A DNA stretch of 64,000 nt from Alteribacillus iranensis (GTDB lineage: Bacteria > Bacillota > Bacilli > Bacillales > Marinococcaceae): contig NZ_FONT01000001.1 in NCBI RefSeq assembly GCF_900113025.1, forward strand, positions 248,001 to 312,000, given 5' to 3'. The position numbers and the translations under genes are program-made. This document shows, in pieces, positions 51,774 to 60,892 of this stretch. A model generated the notes under the pieces. The model did no database searches. It saw only the letters and a list, made by a program, of their open reading frames with translations, and was not told where the DNA came from. Each line of letters starts with the position of its first letter. Within the stretch, counting starts at the first letter, position 1.

Positions 51774-52009
51774 AGTGATGTCTAGCTTCAGGCGCCATCG
51801 GCTCGAGGTCGCTTCAACCCTACTCTTGGCGGCAAGCCTCCTCAGGCCCACAGATGGATGTTCTTTTGCTAAAAGCGCAAACGTCAGGTATGGATCTTTT
51901 GCTAACTTCGCAAACGTCCTGTTTGCAACGCAAAAGTCAACGCATCCTGCGTAAGCCAACGCAAAAGTCAGCACATCCTGTGCAAGTTCGGGCGCCTTGC
52001 GCTTTTCTT
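51774..52009 (+). repeat. Dispersed modular repeat, copy F, between resC and resD
   Basis: Module 1 variant (TCTAGCTTCAGGCGCCATCG, CTACTCTTGGCGGCAAGCC) is followed by two successive module 2 units (TTTTGCTAAAAGCGCAAACG and TTTTGCTAACTTCGCAAACG, then GCACATCCTGTGCAAG) and the right end GGGCGCCTTGCGCTTTTCTT. It ends 29 bases before the resD ribosome binding site. Confidence 0.85.
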
Positions 52010-52050
52010 GTATGTAACATGAGAACAACCATACGTATGGAGGTATGAAA

Positions 52051-52767
52051 ATGAATGAAGATACAAAAGTTTTAATCGTCGACGATGAGGAAAGAATCCG
52101 CAGGTTGTTAAAAATGTATTTAGAAAGAGAAAAGTACCAAGTTACAGAGGCAGAGAATGGAGAAGAAGCGTTAGACTTAGCCGTTAATAAAGATTTTGAT
52201 GTCATTTTGCTGGATCTCATGATGCCTGGAATGGATGGAATGGAAGTGTGCGAAGAACTACGCAAAGTAAAAGCTACTCCAATCATCATGCTAACAGCAA
52301 AAGGAGAAGAGTCCAACCGCGTCCAAGGGTTTGAAGCTGGAGCAGACGATTATATTGTGAAGCCATTCAGCCCGAGAGAAGTGGTTTTACGTGTGAAGGC
52401 TATTTTACGCAGAGCCTCTAGTACGAAATTTCTCCAAACCGAGACGCAAGCGAAAGACGTATATGTCTTCCCGCATTTAACCATAGACAATGACGCTCAT
52501 CGTGTCACAGTAAATGAGGAGGTCATCAATTTAACTCCAAAAGAATACGAATTGCTTCTTTATTTAGCGCAAGCTCCGGATAAAGTATTTACGAGAGAGC
52601 AGCTCCTTAAAGATGTGTGGAATTATGATTTCTTCGGAGATTTACGTACCGTGGACACCCATATTAAAAGGCTGCGAGAAAAGCTAAGCAAAGTATCTCA
52701 AGATGCCGCAGAAATGATTTCAACGGTGTGGGGAGTCGGATACAAATTTGAGGCAGTGGACGATTAA
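52051..52767 (+). CDS. resD: Response regulator ResD
   Basis: This 238-aa OmpR-family regulator controls aerobic and anaerobic respiration genes. The receiver domain has the acidic pair DDEE, phospho-acceptor Asp55 in VILLDLMMPG and Lys in IVKPFSPRE. The C-terminal winged helix includes LTPKEYELLLYLAQAPDKVFTREQLL and VDTHIKRLREKL. ATG 52051 is seven bases from TGGAGG; ATG 52045 is one base from it. The stop overlaps the start of resE. Confidence 0.95.
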   Translation: MNEDTKVLIVDDEERIRRLLKMYLEREKYQVTEAENGEEALDLAVNKDFDVILLDLMMPGMDGMEVCEELRKVKATPIIMLTAKGEESNRVQGFEAGADDYIVKPFSPREVVLRVKAILRRASSTKFLQTETQAKDVYVFPHLTIDNDAHRVTVNEEVINLTPKEYELLLYLAQAPDKVFTREQLLKDVWNYDFFGDLRTVDTHIKRLREKLSKVSQDAAEMISTVWGVGYKFEAVDD

Positions 52768-54554
52768 TGTTATGGAGAAGTGTTGTAGGTAAACTATGGG
52801 GGACGATTCTTCTCCTTGTTATTGCAGTACTTTTATGTTTAACATTTCTTCTTCTTCAATTTTTTGAGCAGTTTCATATTTCAGAAGCAGAGGAACAACT
52901 CACCAATCATGCGAATGTGATTGTCTCTGTGTTGGAAGAACATCGGGATACCGCCATCGGACTTGACACCATCGATAAAATTGCAGGGTCTTATAACACC
53001 AACGTAGTTATTTTTAATGGCGAAGATTATTGGGAATCGAATAGCAATCAACAGGAAGAAGTCCATCTCCCGCTCACTGTGTTCGAAGAGGATGACCGAC
53101 TAGAAAAGGTACAGAGCAATGGAGAAGAAGTAATTATGCATGGTAACTTCCCTTTGTATGAAGAGGGAGAAGAAATTGAGAACGAAATCTTTGTAGTCGG
53201 GATGCCATTTGAAACACAAGATAACGAACGTGGCTCTCTTTATCTTTATCAATCTCTTAACATTATTGAAGATACCACCGGAGAAACGAAGAAAATTATA
53301 TTATTATCCGCCGGGATTGGCGTCATTCTAACTACGATCTTCGCCTTTTTCCTATCTTCGCGAATTACTGCGCCTCTTCGTAAAATGAGGCAGCTCGCGT
53401 TAGATGTAGCGAAAGGGGACTTTGAGACGAAACTTCCTATTGTGAGCCATGATGAAATCGGCCAGTTAGGGATTGCGTTCAATAAAATGAGGCGGGCACT
53501 TAATCAGAATATTACCGCCCTTAATCGCGAAAAAGAGCAGTTTAGCAGAATTTTGAGCAGTATGGCCGATGGTGTGGTTACCATCAATCGTAAAGGAGAA
53601 ATTGTCGTAACGAATCCGCCAGCGGAACGATTTCTAGAATTATATCGTTTCCAAAATGACATCCAAGATGATACTAACAGGCTTCCTAAAGAAATGAAAA
53701 AATTATTTCAACAAGTTGTGGCCTTAGAAGAAGAGCAGATGCAAGAAATAGATTTACAAGGTCGCAGCTTTGCCGTGCTGATGACACCTCTCTATGACAG
53801 TGAATTTGTAAGAGGAGTGGTGGCGGTGATTCGTGACATGACAGAAGAGAGACAGCACGATAAGCTTAGAAAAGATTTTATCGCCAACGTCTCTCATGAA
53901 TTGCGAACACCTATATCGATGTTGCAAGGGTATAGTGAAGCTATCATTGATGACATCGCAGCCAGCGAAGAAGAGAAAAAAGAAATTGCTCAAATTATTT
54001 ATGACGAATCGATGAGAATGGGCCGGCTTGTCAATGAATTGTTAGACCTGGCAAGAATGGAAGCGGGGCACATCCAGCTTGACAGGCAATGGACGAATAT
54101 TAATGAATTAAGCAAGAGAATTTATAAAAAATTTCAAGGTTTGGCAAAAGAAGCAGATGTCCAGTTAACACTCACGCAATCGGGTGAATATGAGGATGCA
54201 TTCGTCGATGCCGATCGAGTTGAACAAGTGATCACTAATTTAGTTCATAACGCGATACGGCATACGGATACAAAAGGGGAAGTCTCCTTACGAGTGATGA
54301 TGAACAAACGGGATGTTACAGTAGAAATTGTGGATAACGGTTCAGGAATTCCTGAAGAAGATCTACCGTACGTATTTGAACGGTTTTATAAAGCAGATAA
54401 AGCGCGTACGAGAAGCAAAGGCGGCACAGGGTTAGGACTTGCTATAGCCAAAAACATCGTTGATGCTCACGGTGGAGAAATATCAGTGCAAAGTATACTC
54501 GATGAAGGGACTACCTTCCGATTTACATTGCCGACACCAGAAGAACGTTCATAA
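52767..54554 (+). CDS. resE: Sensor histidine kinase ResE
   Basis: This 595-aa membrane kinase is the partner of ResD. Two helices (about residues 10-32 and 175-197) flank an extracytoplasmic sensor region. HAMP (198-250), PAS (about 265-365) and HisKA follow, with phospho-acceptor His377 in FIANVSHELRTPISML. The catalytic domain has NLVHNAIRHT (N box), VDNGSGIPEED (G1), FYKADKARTRSKGGTGLGLAI (F and G2, split here across the motif). It overlaps resD by one base, so expression is strictly coupled. Confidence 0.95.
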   Translation: MLWRSVVGKLWGTILLLVIAVLLCLTFLLLQFFEQFHISEAEEQLTNHANVIVSVLEEHRDTAIGLDTIDKIAGSYNTNVVIFNGEDYWESNSNQQEEVHLPLTVFEEDDRLEKVQSNGEEVIMHGNFPLYEEGEEIENEIFVVGMPFETQDNERGSLYLYQSLNIIEDTTGETKKIILLSAGIGVILTTIFAFFLSSRITAPLRKMRQLALDVAKGDFETKLPIVSHDEIGQLGIAFNKMRRALNQNITALNREKEQFSRILSSMADGVVTINRKGEIVVTNPPAERFLELYRFQNDIQDDTNRLPKEMKKLFQQVVALEEEQMQEIDLQGRSFAVLMTPLYDSEFVRGVVAVIRDMTEERQHDKLRKDFIANVSHELRTPISMLQGYSEAIIDDIAASEEEKKEIAQIIYDESMRMGRLVNELLDLARMEAGHIQLDRQWTNINELSKRIYKKFQGLAKEADVQLTLTQSGEYEDAFVDADRVEQVITNLVHNAIRHTDTKGEVSLRVMMNKRDVTVEIVDNGSGIPEEDLPYVFERFYKADKARTRSKGGTGLGLAIAKNIVDAHGGEISVQSILDEGTTFRFTLPTPEERS

Positions 54555-54663
54555 ATCGGGAGCGGATAGGGAGAGCATGAGGTCAGAATAGATAGCTCCC
54601 GTTACGCTCTTTGTCACAGTCTCATAGAAAGAGAGACGATTGGTATTCGGAGGGGGAGATTGG

Positions 54664-55395
54664 ATGAAGGCATGGTTTGAGGAACACTTTCAAGATGATT
54701 ATTTACGGGTGTATGATCATCGGGATGAGGAAAAAGCAGCCAACGAACTAACGGAGATTATGAAATATATGCCGCTCGAGCCAGGCATGAAAGCTGTGGA
54801 TCTATGCTGCGGGAACGGCCGTCACGCCCGCTGGCTCGCGAGAAGAGGACTGCATGTGACAGGGGTAGATTTGTCGCCGGCTCTATTAAAAAAAGCTATT
54901 GAATTGACAGCAGGACTGCCTGTCCAATACATGCGGGCCGATATTCGTGATGTTCCTTTATTGCAAGAATATGAAGCGGCATTTAACTTATTTACGAGCT
55001 TCGGTTATTTCTCATCAGATTCGGAAAATGAACTAGTATTCACCCGGGCATCGGAAGGATTAAAACACAACGGCTGGTTTCTGTTTGACTACTTGAATCC
55101 GGATTACGTCAAGCAAAACCTTGTTCCGAAAGATGTGACCGAAAAGAATGGCTTAACCATTGTCCAGGAAAGGCAAATAAAAGATGACTACGTGTATAAA
55201 CATATAACGTTGGAAGAAAACGATTCAAAAAGAGAGTACGTGGAGCGAGTGAAGTTATATACACAAGACACGCTCATTCAGATGTTGGAACGAAATCATC
55301 TGTACGTTCGTCATCTGTTTGGTAATTATAACGCGAGTCCTTTCCACCGGGAGCACTCTCCGCGTCAAATTTTTATTTGCCAAAAAGAAGTTTAA
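54664..55395 (+). CDS. Class I SAM-dependent methyltransferase
   Basis: This protein of about 243 aa has the SAM-binding motif I VDLCCGNGRHARWLARRG, acidic loop VTGVDLSPALL, and motif IV-like AAFNLFTSFGYFSS. It belongs to the broad Methyltransf_11/25 group. The substrate cannot be read from sequence. ATG 54664 is preceded by GGAGGGGGAG; the frame opens at 54640. It stands alone between resE and the cobalamin riboswitch, probably with its own promoter. Confidence 0.85.
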   Translation: MKAWFEEHFQDDYLRVYDHRDEEKAANELTEIMKYMPLEPGMKAVDLCCGNGRHARWLARRGLHVTGVDLSPALLKKAIELTAGLPVQYMRADIRDVPLLQEYEAAFNLFTSFGYFSSDSENELVFTRASEGLKHNGWFLFDYLNPDYVKQNLVPKDVTEKNGLTIVQERQIKDDYVYKHITLEENDSKREYVERVKLYTQDTLIQMLERNHLYVRHLFGNYNASPFHREHSPRQIFICQKEV

Positions 55396-55464
55396 AAGAA
55401 GTGCATCTATTTCTTTTTTAATAGAAGTATGATATAAAATGTAGAAGAGAAAAATACAATTTGC

Positions 55465-55640
55465 AGAAGGTCATGCAAGGAATTATGCATGTTAAAAGGG
55501 AAGCCGGTGTGAATCCGGCACGGTCCCGCCACTGTATTCGCGAAAATTCGTTGATGAATTTTACTGTTGTTCAAATGCCACTGTCGCATAGACGGGAAGG
55601 CGAACAACATAAGCGTAAGTCAGGAGACCTGCCTTCTAGC
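55465..55640 (+). ncRNA. Cobalamin (B12) riboswitch
   Basis: The conserved core GGGAAGCCGGTGTGAATCCG, then GCACGGTCCCGCCACTG, and the B12 box AAGTCAGGAGACCTGCCTTC are in the right order. The aptamer turns off the downstream cobalamin transport and salvage genes when adenosylcobalamin is abundant. Limits are approximate. Confidence 0.94.
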
Positions 55641-55722
55641 ACGGTGCGAGCCTTCGAGGAGGGGTATAGCCGGATTATCTGTTTGTATGGCGAAGTGTGT
55701 CCCTATCAAAATAGTTAATCCT

Positions 55723-55751
55723 GCTCTCCTTTGTGAAGGGAGAGCTTTTTT
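55723..55751 (+). terminator. Riboswitch terminator
   Basis: GCTCTCC (55723-55729) pairs with GGAGAGC (55739-55745), followed by six T. It lies between the aptamer and btuF, as expected of an attenuation platform. Confidence 0.8.
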
Positions 55752-55828
55752 ATTTTTCCGGACTACAAGGAGGAGTTCTATACCTAGAACGAGGAGCAGG
55801 CACTGAAGGTCAGAAAGGAGAAATCATC

Positions 55829-56821
55829 ATGAAAAAAATGACAAGTATAGTGGCAGGAGTGAGTTTATTTATCATCTCCGCTTGTGGAGGAGTGGAGGAA
55901 GAGCCATCTTCTGAAGAGCAGGCGAATCAAACGGAGCAACAACAGGAAGAAGGTCAGCAGGAGGAAAACGCCTTTCCGTTGGAAGTGACAGATGCCGCGG
56001 GAAATGAAATAACGATTGAAGAAAAGCCCGACCGAATTGTAAGTGTGGTGCCAAGCAACACGGAGATCGCTTTTGCGTTAGGCCTAGAAGAAGAAATCGT
56101 AGGAGTGACGGATTTCGACAATTATCCAGAAGAGGCGGCAGAAAAAACTTCCGTGGGCGGTCTTGATTTCGATATGGAGACTGTTTTATCGTTACAGCCA
56201 GATCTCGTACTGGCCAGGGAGTCATCTTCTCCTGGAGGCTCGAATGAAGCATTTAGTCAATTGGAAGACGCAGGAATAGATGTGTTCATCGTTAACAGCG
56301 CAGAATCTTTTGAGGAAACATATGATTCGATTGAATTAATTGGGGAAGCGGTAGGAGAAGAAGATGCTGCAACACAACTCGTAAATGATATGGAAGCTGG
56401 TGTGGCAGAAATCAAAGATACGGCAGAAAACATACCGGAAGAAGTACGAAAAAAAGTATGGGTGGAAATACAGCCAGCACCTGATCTGTATACGACAGGA
56501 AAAGGTACGTTTATGCATGAAATGTTAGAAATCATCCATGCAGAGAATGTGGCAGAAACAGAAGAAGGATGGGTTCCATTTAGTGAAGAAGAGGTTGTTT
56601 CGTTGCAGCCTGAGATCATTATTACTACATATGGCGAGTCCGTAGATGGGGCCGGTGAGATGATTGCTGAACGCTCTGGCTGGGAAAGCATTCCTGCTGT
56701 AAAAAATAACAATGTCTATGACATCAATAACGATATAGTAAGCCGGCCTGGACCTCGTTTAGTAGATGGATTAGAAGAGTTAGCAGCTTCGGTGTATCCA
56801 GATGTTTTTGAAGAAGAGTAA
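55829..56821 (+). CDS. btuF: Cobalamin ABC transporter substrate-binding lipoprotein
   Basis: This 330-aa lipoprotein has signal peptide and lipobox ISAC (Cys about residue 19), a Glu/Gln-rich linker (20-50), then a helical-backbone binding fold with RIVSVVPSNTEIAFALGL, SVGGLDFDMETVLSLQPDLVLA and YDINNDIVSRPGPRL. The riboswitch and the cobalamin gene context point to B12 or cobinamide rather than siderophores. AAAGGAGAAA precedes ATG 55829; the frame extends to 55733 without a site. It overlaps btuC by 20 bp. Confidence 0.9.
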   Translation: MKKMTSIVAGVSLFIISACGGVEEEPSSEEQANQTEQQQEEGQQEENAFPLEVTDAAGNEITIEEKPDRIVSVVPSNTEIAFALGLEEEIVGVTDFDNYPEEAAEKTSVGGLDFDMETVLSLQPDLVLARESSSPGGSNEAFSQLEDAGIDVFIVNSAESFEETYDSIELIGEAVGEEDAATQLVNDMEAGVAEIKDTAENIPEEVRKKVWVEIQPAPDLYTTGKGTFMHEMLEIIHAENVAETEEGWVPFSEEEVVSLQPEIIITTYGESVDGAGEMIAERSGWESIPAVKNNNVYDINNDIVSRPGPRLVDGLEELAASVYPDVFEEE

Positions 56822-57845
56822 AAAGTTTCTTATTTTTACAGCAGGCTTCCTTTTTTTACTAGGAACGATAATCGTTGGAGTGTCCCTAGGCAGTGTCTCC
56901 ATCCCTATGGGGGCAAGTGCACAAATATTGTGGAATGCAATATGGGGCATTCCTACACACATAGACGAAACATACCAGACCATTGTGTTACAAATAAGAC
57001 TGCCGCGGGCGATGCTTGCTGCCTTGGTAGGAGCAGCTTTAGCGATGGCGGGGGCTGCTTTCCAAGGATTGCTTCGAAACCCGCTGGCTGATCCTTACAC
57101 ATTGGGAGTTTCCTCAGGTGCCGCTTTAGGAGCAGTGCTCGTTTTGTTTCTAGGTTGGACTCTTCCCGTCATTGGAGATTTTACTTTACCGGTTGTCAGC
57201 ATTATTACCGGCTTTCTGACGTTGTTTGTACTATTGGGATTCGTACGATTTATCGAGAGAAAGCTAACAACAGAAACTATCATTTTGGCAGGGATCATCA
57301 TTAGCTCTTTTTTAGGCTCGGTTATATCCCTCCTTATCGCTTTGACAGGAGAAGAGTTACGGCAGATCATTTCTTGGTTGATGGGAAGTGTAGCGATGCG
57401 GGGCTGGGACTATGTGTGGCTCATGCTTCCCTTCTTTATCGTCGGAGCTCTGTTGTTAATGGCAAGCCGAAAAGAATTAAATGCTCTCGTATTCGGAGAG
57501 GACACCGCAAAAACATTAGGAGTGAATACAGAGCGGAAACGAGTCATGATTTTGGCAGGAGCTTCCCTTTTAACAGGGTCTGCTGTTGCAGTTTCGGGAA
57601 CAATCGGTTTCGTCGGGCTCGTGGTTCCTCATCTAATGAGATTGTTGTTCGGACCGGATCATCAATCTCTAGTGCCGCTCTCAGCCATTTTTGGAGCAGG
57701 GTTTCTCGTAATCACAGACGTAACGGCTCGCACGCTCATCGCACCAACAGAACTTCCGATTGGAGTGATAACAGCTATCGTGGGAGCTCCGGTATTCGGG
57801 CTGCTTTTATTCCATGAGCGGCGCAGACGGATAAAAGTTACATAG
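56802..57845 (+). CDS. btuC: Cobalamin ABC transporter permease
   Basis: This 347-aa FecCD-type permease has about ten helices. Conserved parts are IRLPRAMLAALVGAALAMAG, GLLRNPLADPYTLGVSSGAA, the FGEDTAKTLGV coupling loop that contacts the ATPase, and GFVGLVVPHLMRLLFGPDH. It forms the channel for the BtuF-bound substrate. Confidence 0.93.
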   Translation: MFLKKSKKFLIFTAGFLFLLGTIIVGVSLGSVSIPMGASAQILWNAIWGIPTHIDETYQTIVLQIRLPRAMLAALVGAALAMAGAAFQGLLRNPLADPYTLGVSSGAALGAVLVLFLGWTLPVIGDFTLPVVSIITGFLTLFVLLGFVRFIERKLTTETIILAGIIISSFLGSVISLLIALTGEELRQIISWLMGSVAMRGWDYVWLMLPFFIVGALLLMASRKELNALVFGEDTAKTLGVNTERKRVMILAGASLLTGSAVAVSGTIGFVGLVVPHLMRLLFGPDHQSLVPLSAIFGAGFLVITDVTARTLIAPTELPIGVITAIVGAPVFGLLLFHERRRRIKVT

Positions 57846-57861
57846 AAAGGAGGGGAAGAGT

Positions 57862-59328
57862 TTGATTCACATTCAGCGCATTTCAGGAGGATATGGAAAA
57901 GAACCGATTGTGAAAGATATTAGCTTTCATGTGAACGCAGGAGAGATTTTTAGTATCGTTGGTCCTAATGGAAGCGGCAAATCTACATTATTAAAATTCA
58001 TATACGGTGCATTAGAGCCTATGACGGGAGAAGTGAACATTGACCAACGTTCTCTTTCCTCCTATTCTCAAAAGGAATTAGCCCGAAAAATAGCAGTTCT
58101 CCCGCAGCACACAGAGACGGCTTTTTCATTCACAGTTCGGGAAGTGGTGGAATTAGGGCGATATCCTCATCAAAAAGGGTGGTTTTCGACCAATACGAAA
58201 AATGATGAGGATATGGTGCAACACGCAATGAAAGACACGGGTGTGGAAGCTTTTGCTCACTTACCGATGGACATGTTAAGTGGAGGCGAAAAACAACGTG
58301 TCCTTCTTGCGAGAGCGCTGGCACAAGAAGCAGACATATTACTGCTTGATGAACCTACCAATCATTTGGACATTTCCTTTCAAATCAGTTTATTAGACAC
58401 GTTGAAAAAATGGACATTGGACAAGAAACTGACAGTTGTAGCTGTTTTACATGATTTAAATATGGCAGCGATGTACAGCGACCGCGTTTTACTATTAAAA
58501 GACGGAACCGAGCAAGCCATCGATAAACCAGCGTACGTCATGGAAAAAGAGAAGCTGGAAGATGTGTATCATACGCAACTGTATCGAAGAGAACATCCAT
58601 CGGTTCCAAGCCCTTTGATTTCATTGGTCCCTTCAGAGAACGATCATTCTTTTACGTCTGATGCCATTGATCAATTATCTATTCATGAGAATAAGGATCA
58701 TACTCTCATTTCGTCTCCCGATTACTGGAAAACATTGTCTTCAGCCGTAATTGGGGCTGGGTTTGGATGGCACCGTCTATTTATTAATCGTCACGTCGAT
58801 AAAAGCTATTATGCGGAACATCCGGAAGAAGAATTCTCTCATTACTTACAGACGCAACAACTGGATGTTGCTGACACAGCAGGAATGATGACAGCTGCGA
58901 GACTCGAAGACGGGGCAGCGGCGAGGCTGACAGATGCAGAAGGCGATGTTTTCGTTTATGCTACCGCTGGTGTGGCGAACGCGGTCGATGCATCGAGAGC
59001 GTACAAAAAAAGTTCAAGTCCGGTCTCTGTCGGAACGATAAATATTTGGATTTTTATACACGGGACATTAACGGAAGCTGCATACGCGCAACTGATGATG
59101 ACAGCTACGGAAGCGAAAGTAAAAGCGCTATTCGATAAGAATATCAAAGATCCCGATACAGAGACGACAGCAACGGGAACGTCGACAGATAGTGTCCTCA
59201 TTGCAGCATCACAACAAGGAAGCAAGTATGATTACGGCGGTACGATCTCTGTTTTAGGAAAAAAAACCGCGAAAGCAGTCTACGATGCTGTCTGTCAAAC
59301 CCTTGATAATTACATATGTCGTAAATAG
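57862..59328 (+). CDS. btuD: Fusion of cobalamin ABC ATPase (BtuD) with CbiZ amidohydrolase domain
   Basis: This 488-aa protein has residues 1-250 as an ABC ATPase: GPNGSGKSTLLKF (Walker A), MLSGGEKQRVLLARAL (signature), DILLLDEPTNHLD (Walker B), and VAVLHDLNMA His switch. Residues of about 260-488 match adenosylcobinamide amidohydrolase CbiZ, with YATAGVANAVDA, VGTINIWIFIHG, TEAKVKALF and TGTSTDSVLIAA. CbiZ cuts the nucleotide loop or aminopropanol off corrinoids to give cobyric acid for re-assembly. The fusion recalls B. subtilis YvrA. TTG start after AGGAGGGGAAG. Confidence 0.9.
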   Translation: MIHIQRISGGYGKEPIVKDISFHVNAGEIFSIVGPNGSGKSTLLKFIYGALEPMTGEVNIDQRSLSSYSQKELARKIAVLPQHTETAFSFTVREVVELGRYPHQKGWFSTNTKNDEDMVQHAMKDTGVEAFAHLPMDMLSGGEKQRVLLARALAQEADILLLDEPTNHLDISFQISLLDTLKKWTLDKKLTVVAVLHDLNMAAMYSDRVLLLKDGTEQAIDKPAYVMEKEKLEDVYHTQLYRREHPSVPSPLISLVPSENDHSFTSDAIDQLSIHENKDHTLISSPDYWKTLSSAVIGAGFGWHRLFINRHVDKSYYAEHPEEEFSHYLQTQQLDVADTAGMMTAARLEDGAAARLTDAEGDVFVYATAGVANAVDASRAYKKSSSPVSVGTINIWIFIHGTLTEAAYAQLMMTATEAKVKALFDKNIKDPDTETTATGTSTDSVLIAASQQGSKYDYGGTISVLGKKTAKAVYDAVCQTLDNYICRK

Positions 59329-59342
59329 GAGAATTATGAGTC

Positions 59343-60317
59343 ATGATGGTTATAGCTCATGTTACTGCATTAACACTGGCTTATTTGCTGGACTTACTGT
59401 TTGGAGATCCTCGTACGAAATATCATCCCGTCGTTCTGATGGGGAACATGATCTCGACATTCGAACGTCTTTTTAATAAAGGGCGTGCCCGGAAATGGAA
59501 AGGACTGATTGCCACTCTCATACCAGGATTAGCGATAGCTATGATTGTATTTCTCTTCATGGCAGTGGCATATCATGTTCACCTTGCTATAGGAGTATTA
59601 CTGGAAGCCTGTATTCTCTGGGGATGTATCGGCGGAAAAAGCATGATAAGCCATATCGAGAATATTTATGAACACCTTGAAAACAGACAAATCAAGGCTG
59701 CTCGGCAGGAGACTGCAATGATCGTATCCCGGGATACGACTCAGCTATCAGAAGAAGAAATGGTACGGGCTTCTTTGGAAAGCATTGGGGAAAACATATC
59801 CGACAGTGTGACTGCACCGATGTTATATGCCTTGATTGGAGGAGCGCCATTAGCGGTTTTTTACAGGTTTATGAACACGTCTGACGCAATGATCGGTTAT
59901 CGGACGTCCCGCTATGAACAATATGGCTGGGGGGCCGCGCGGATAGATGATGTGTTGAATCTTATCCCTTCTCGGATAACGGCGCTATGTATGACGACAG
60001 CTGTCTGGTATGTGAACCAGACAAAATGGCTGCAAGCTTTCAAGGTGACTTGGGAACATGCAAAGCTCCATGAAAGTCCGAACGCCGGATACGGGGAAGC
60101 GGCAATGGCTGGTATTTTGAATGTGCGCTTAGGAGGGCCGACCAAGTATAGAGGGGAAATGATAGATCGACCTTTCTTTGGAAGAGGAGAACGGAAGCTT
60201 GATATTCCCTGTTTGCAGGATGGTTTACTTGTTTGGCGGGTAACCCTGGTACATTTTATCGTCTTTTTATGGATGTTTGGAGGGGTAACATGGCTTACTC
60301 AGAGCGTGCTAAGTTAA
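59343..60317 (+). CDS. cbiB: Adenosylcobinamide-phosphate synthase CbiB
   Basis: This 324-aa membrane enzyme attaches aminopropanol (phosphate) to adenosylcobyric acid. Family blocks are AYLLDLLFGDPRTKYHPVVLMG at the N-terminus, ESIGENISDSVTAPMLYALIGG, YRFMNTSDAMIGYRTSRYEQYGWG (split motif with conserved Asp) and SPNAGYGEAAMAGILNVRLGG. It uses the cobyric acid made by CbiZ or CbiP. The end overlaps cobU by 28 bp. Confidence 0.94.
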   Translation: MMVIAHVTALTLAYLLDLLFGDPRTKYHPVVLMGNMISTFERLFNKGRARKWKGLIATLIPGLAIAMIVFLFMAVAYHVHLAIGVLLEACILWGCIGGKSMISHIENIYEHLENRQIKAARQETAMIVSRDTTQLSEEEMVRASLESIGENISDSVTAPMLYALIGGAPLAVFYRFMNTSDAMIGYRTSRYEQYGWGAARIDDVLNLIPSRITALCMTTAVWYVNQTKWLQAFKVTWEHAKLHESPNAGYGEAAMAGILNVRLGGPTKYRGEMIDRPFFGRGERKLDIPCLQDGLLVWRVTLVHFIVFLWMFGGVTWLTQSVLS

Positions 60318-60892
60318 TTTTCGTGTGCGGCGGTGTAAGAAGCGGAAAAAATGCCGTCGGGGAAACCCTCGCTGCTGACATGAGAAAGGAAAAGGGACGA
60401 CTCGTATACATCGCAACAGCGCAACGAACAGACACGGAGATGGAGAAACGTATTATTAAGCATCAAAACGACCGTGAGCGAAAACAAGAAGGATGGGTGA
60501 CGCTCGAGAGGCAGCGAAATCTTAGTGAGTGCGTCAAGCATTTGAACAAGCAAGATACTGTTTTTCTCGACTGCTTAACGACTTGGCTCAGCAATGAAAT
60601 GTTCACGGAGAATGTCGAACACCAAATGCATCATGTGTTCGATCAGATAATAAAAACAATAGACTACCTGAGAGATGCTTCTTCACACGTCATCATTATT
60701 AGTAATGACGTGTTTCATGAACCAGTTCCTCAGGAAAGGTTGACGAAACATTATATAAAAACATTAGGGGCCTTGCACCAGTATGTTGTCTCACAAGCGA
60801 ACGCAGCAATCAGTATGGAACATGGCTTACCAATCATAAAAAAAGGAGAGGTAGTAAGTGAAAGGGCTCATCGTATGGGGGACGTCCTCTAA
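60290..60892 (+). CDS. cobU: Adenosylcobinamide kinase/guanylyltransferase CobU
   Basis: This 200-aa enzyme phosphorylates and guanylylates adenosylcobinamide. The P-loop reads GGVRSGKN (residues 14-21), with Asn in place of the usual Ser/Thr after Lys. The guanylylated His is present (His58 in KHQNDRERKQEGWVTLE), as are VFLDCLTTWLSNEM and IIISNDVFHEPVP. ATG 60290 follows GGAGGGG inside the end of cbiB; a frame opening at 60233 would overlap more. It overlaps the next gene by 35 bp. Confidence 0.88.
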   Translation: MAYSERAKLIFVCGGVRSGKNAVGETLAADMRKEKGRLVYIATAQRTDTEMEKRIIKHQNDRERKQEGWVTLERQRNLSECVKHLNKQDTVFLDCLTTWLSNEMFTENVEHQMHHVFDQIIKTIDYLRDASSHVIIISNDVFHEPVPQERLTKHYIKTLGALHQYVVSQANAAISMEHGLPIIKKGEVVSERAHRMGDVL

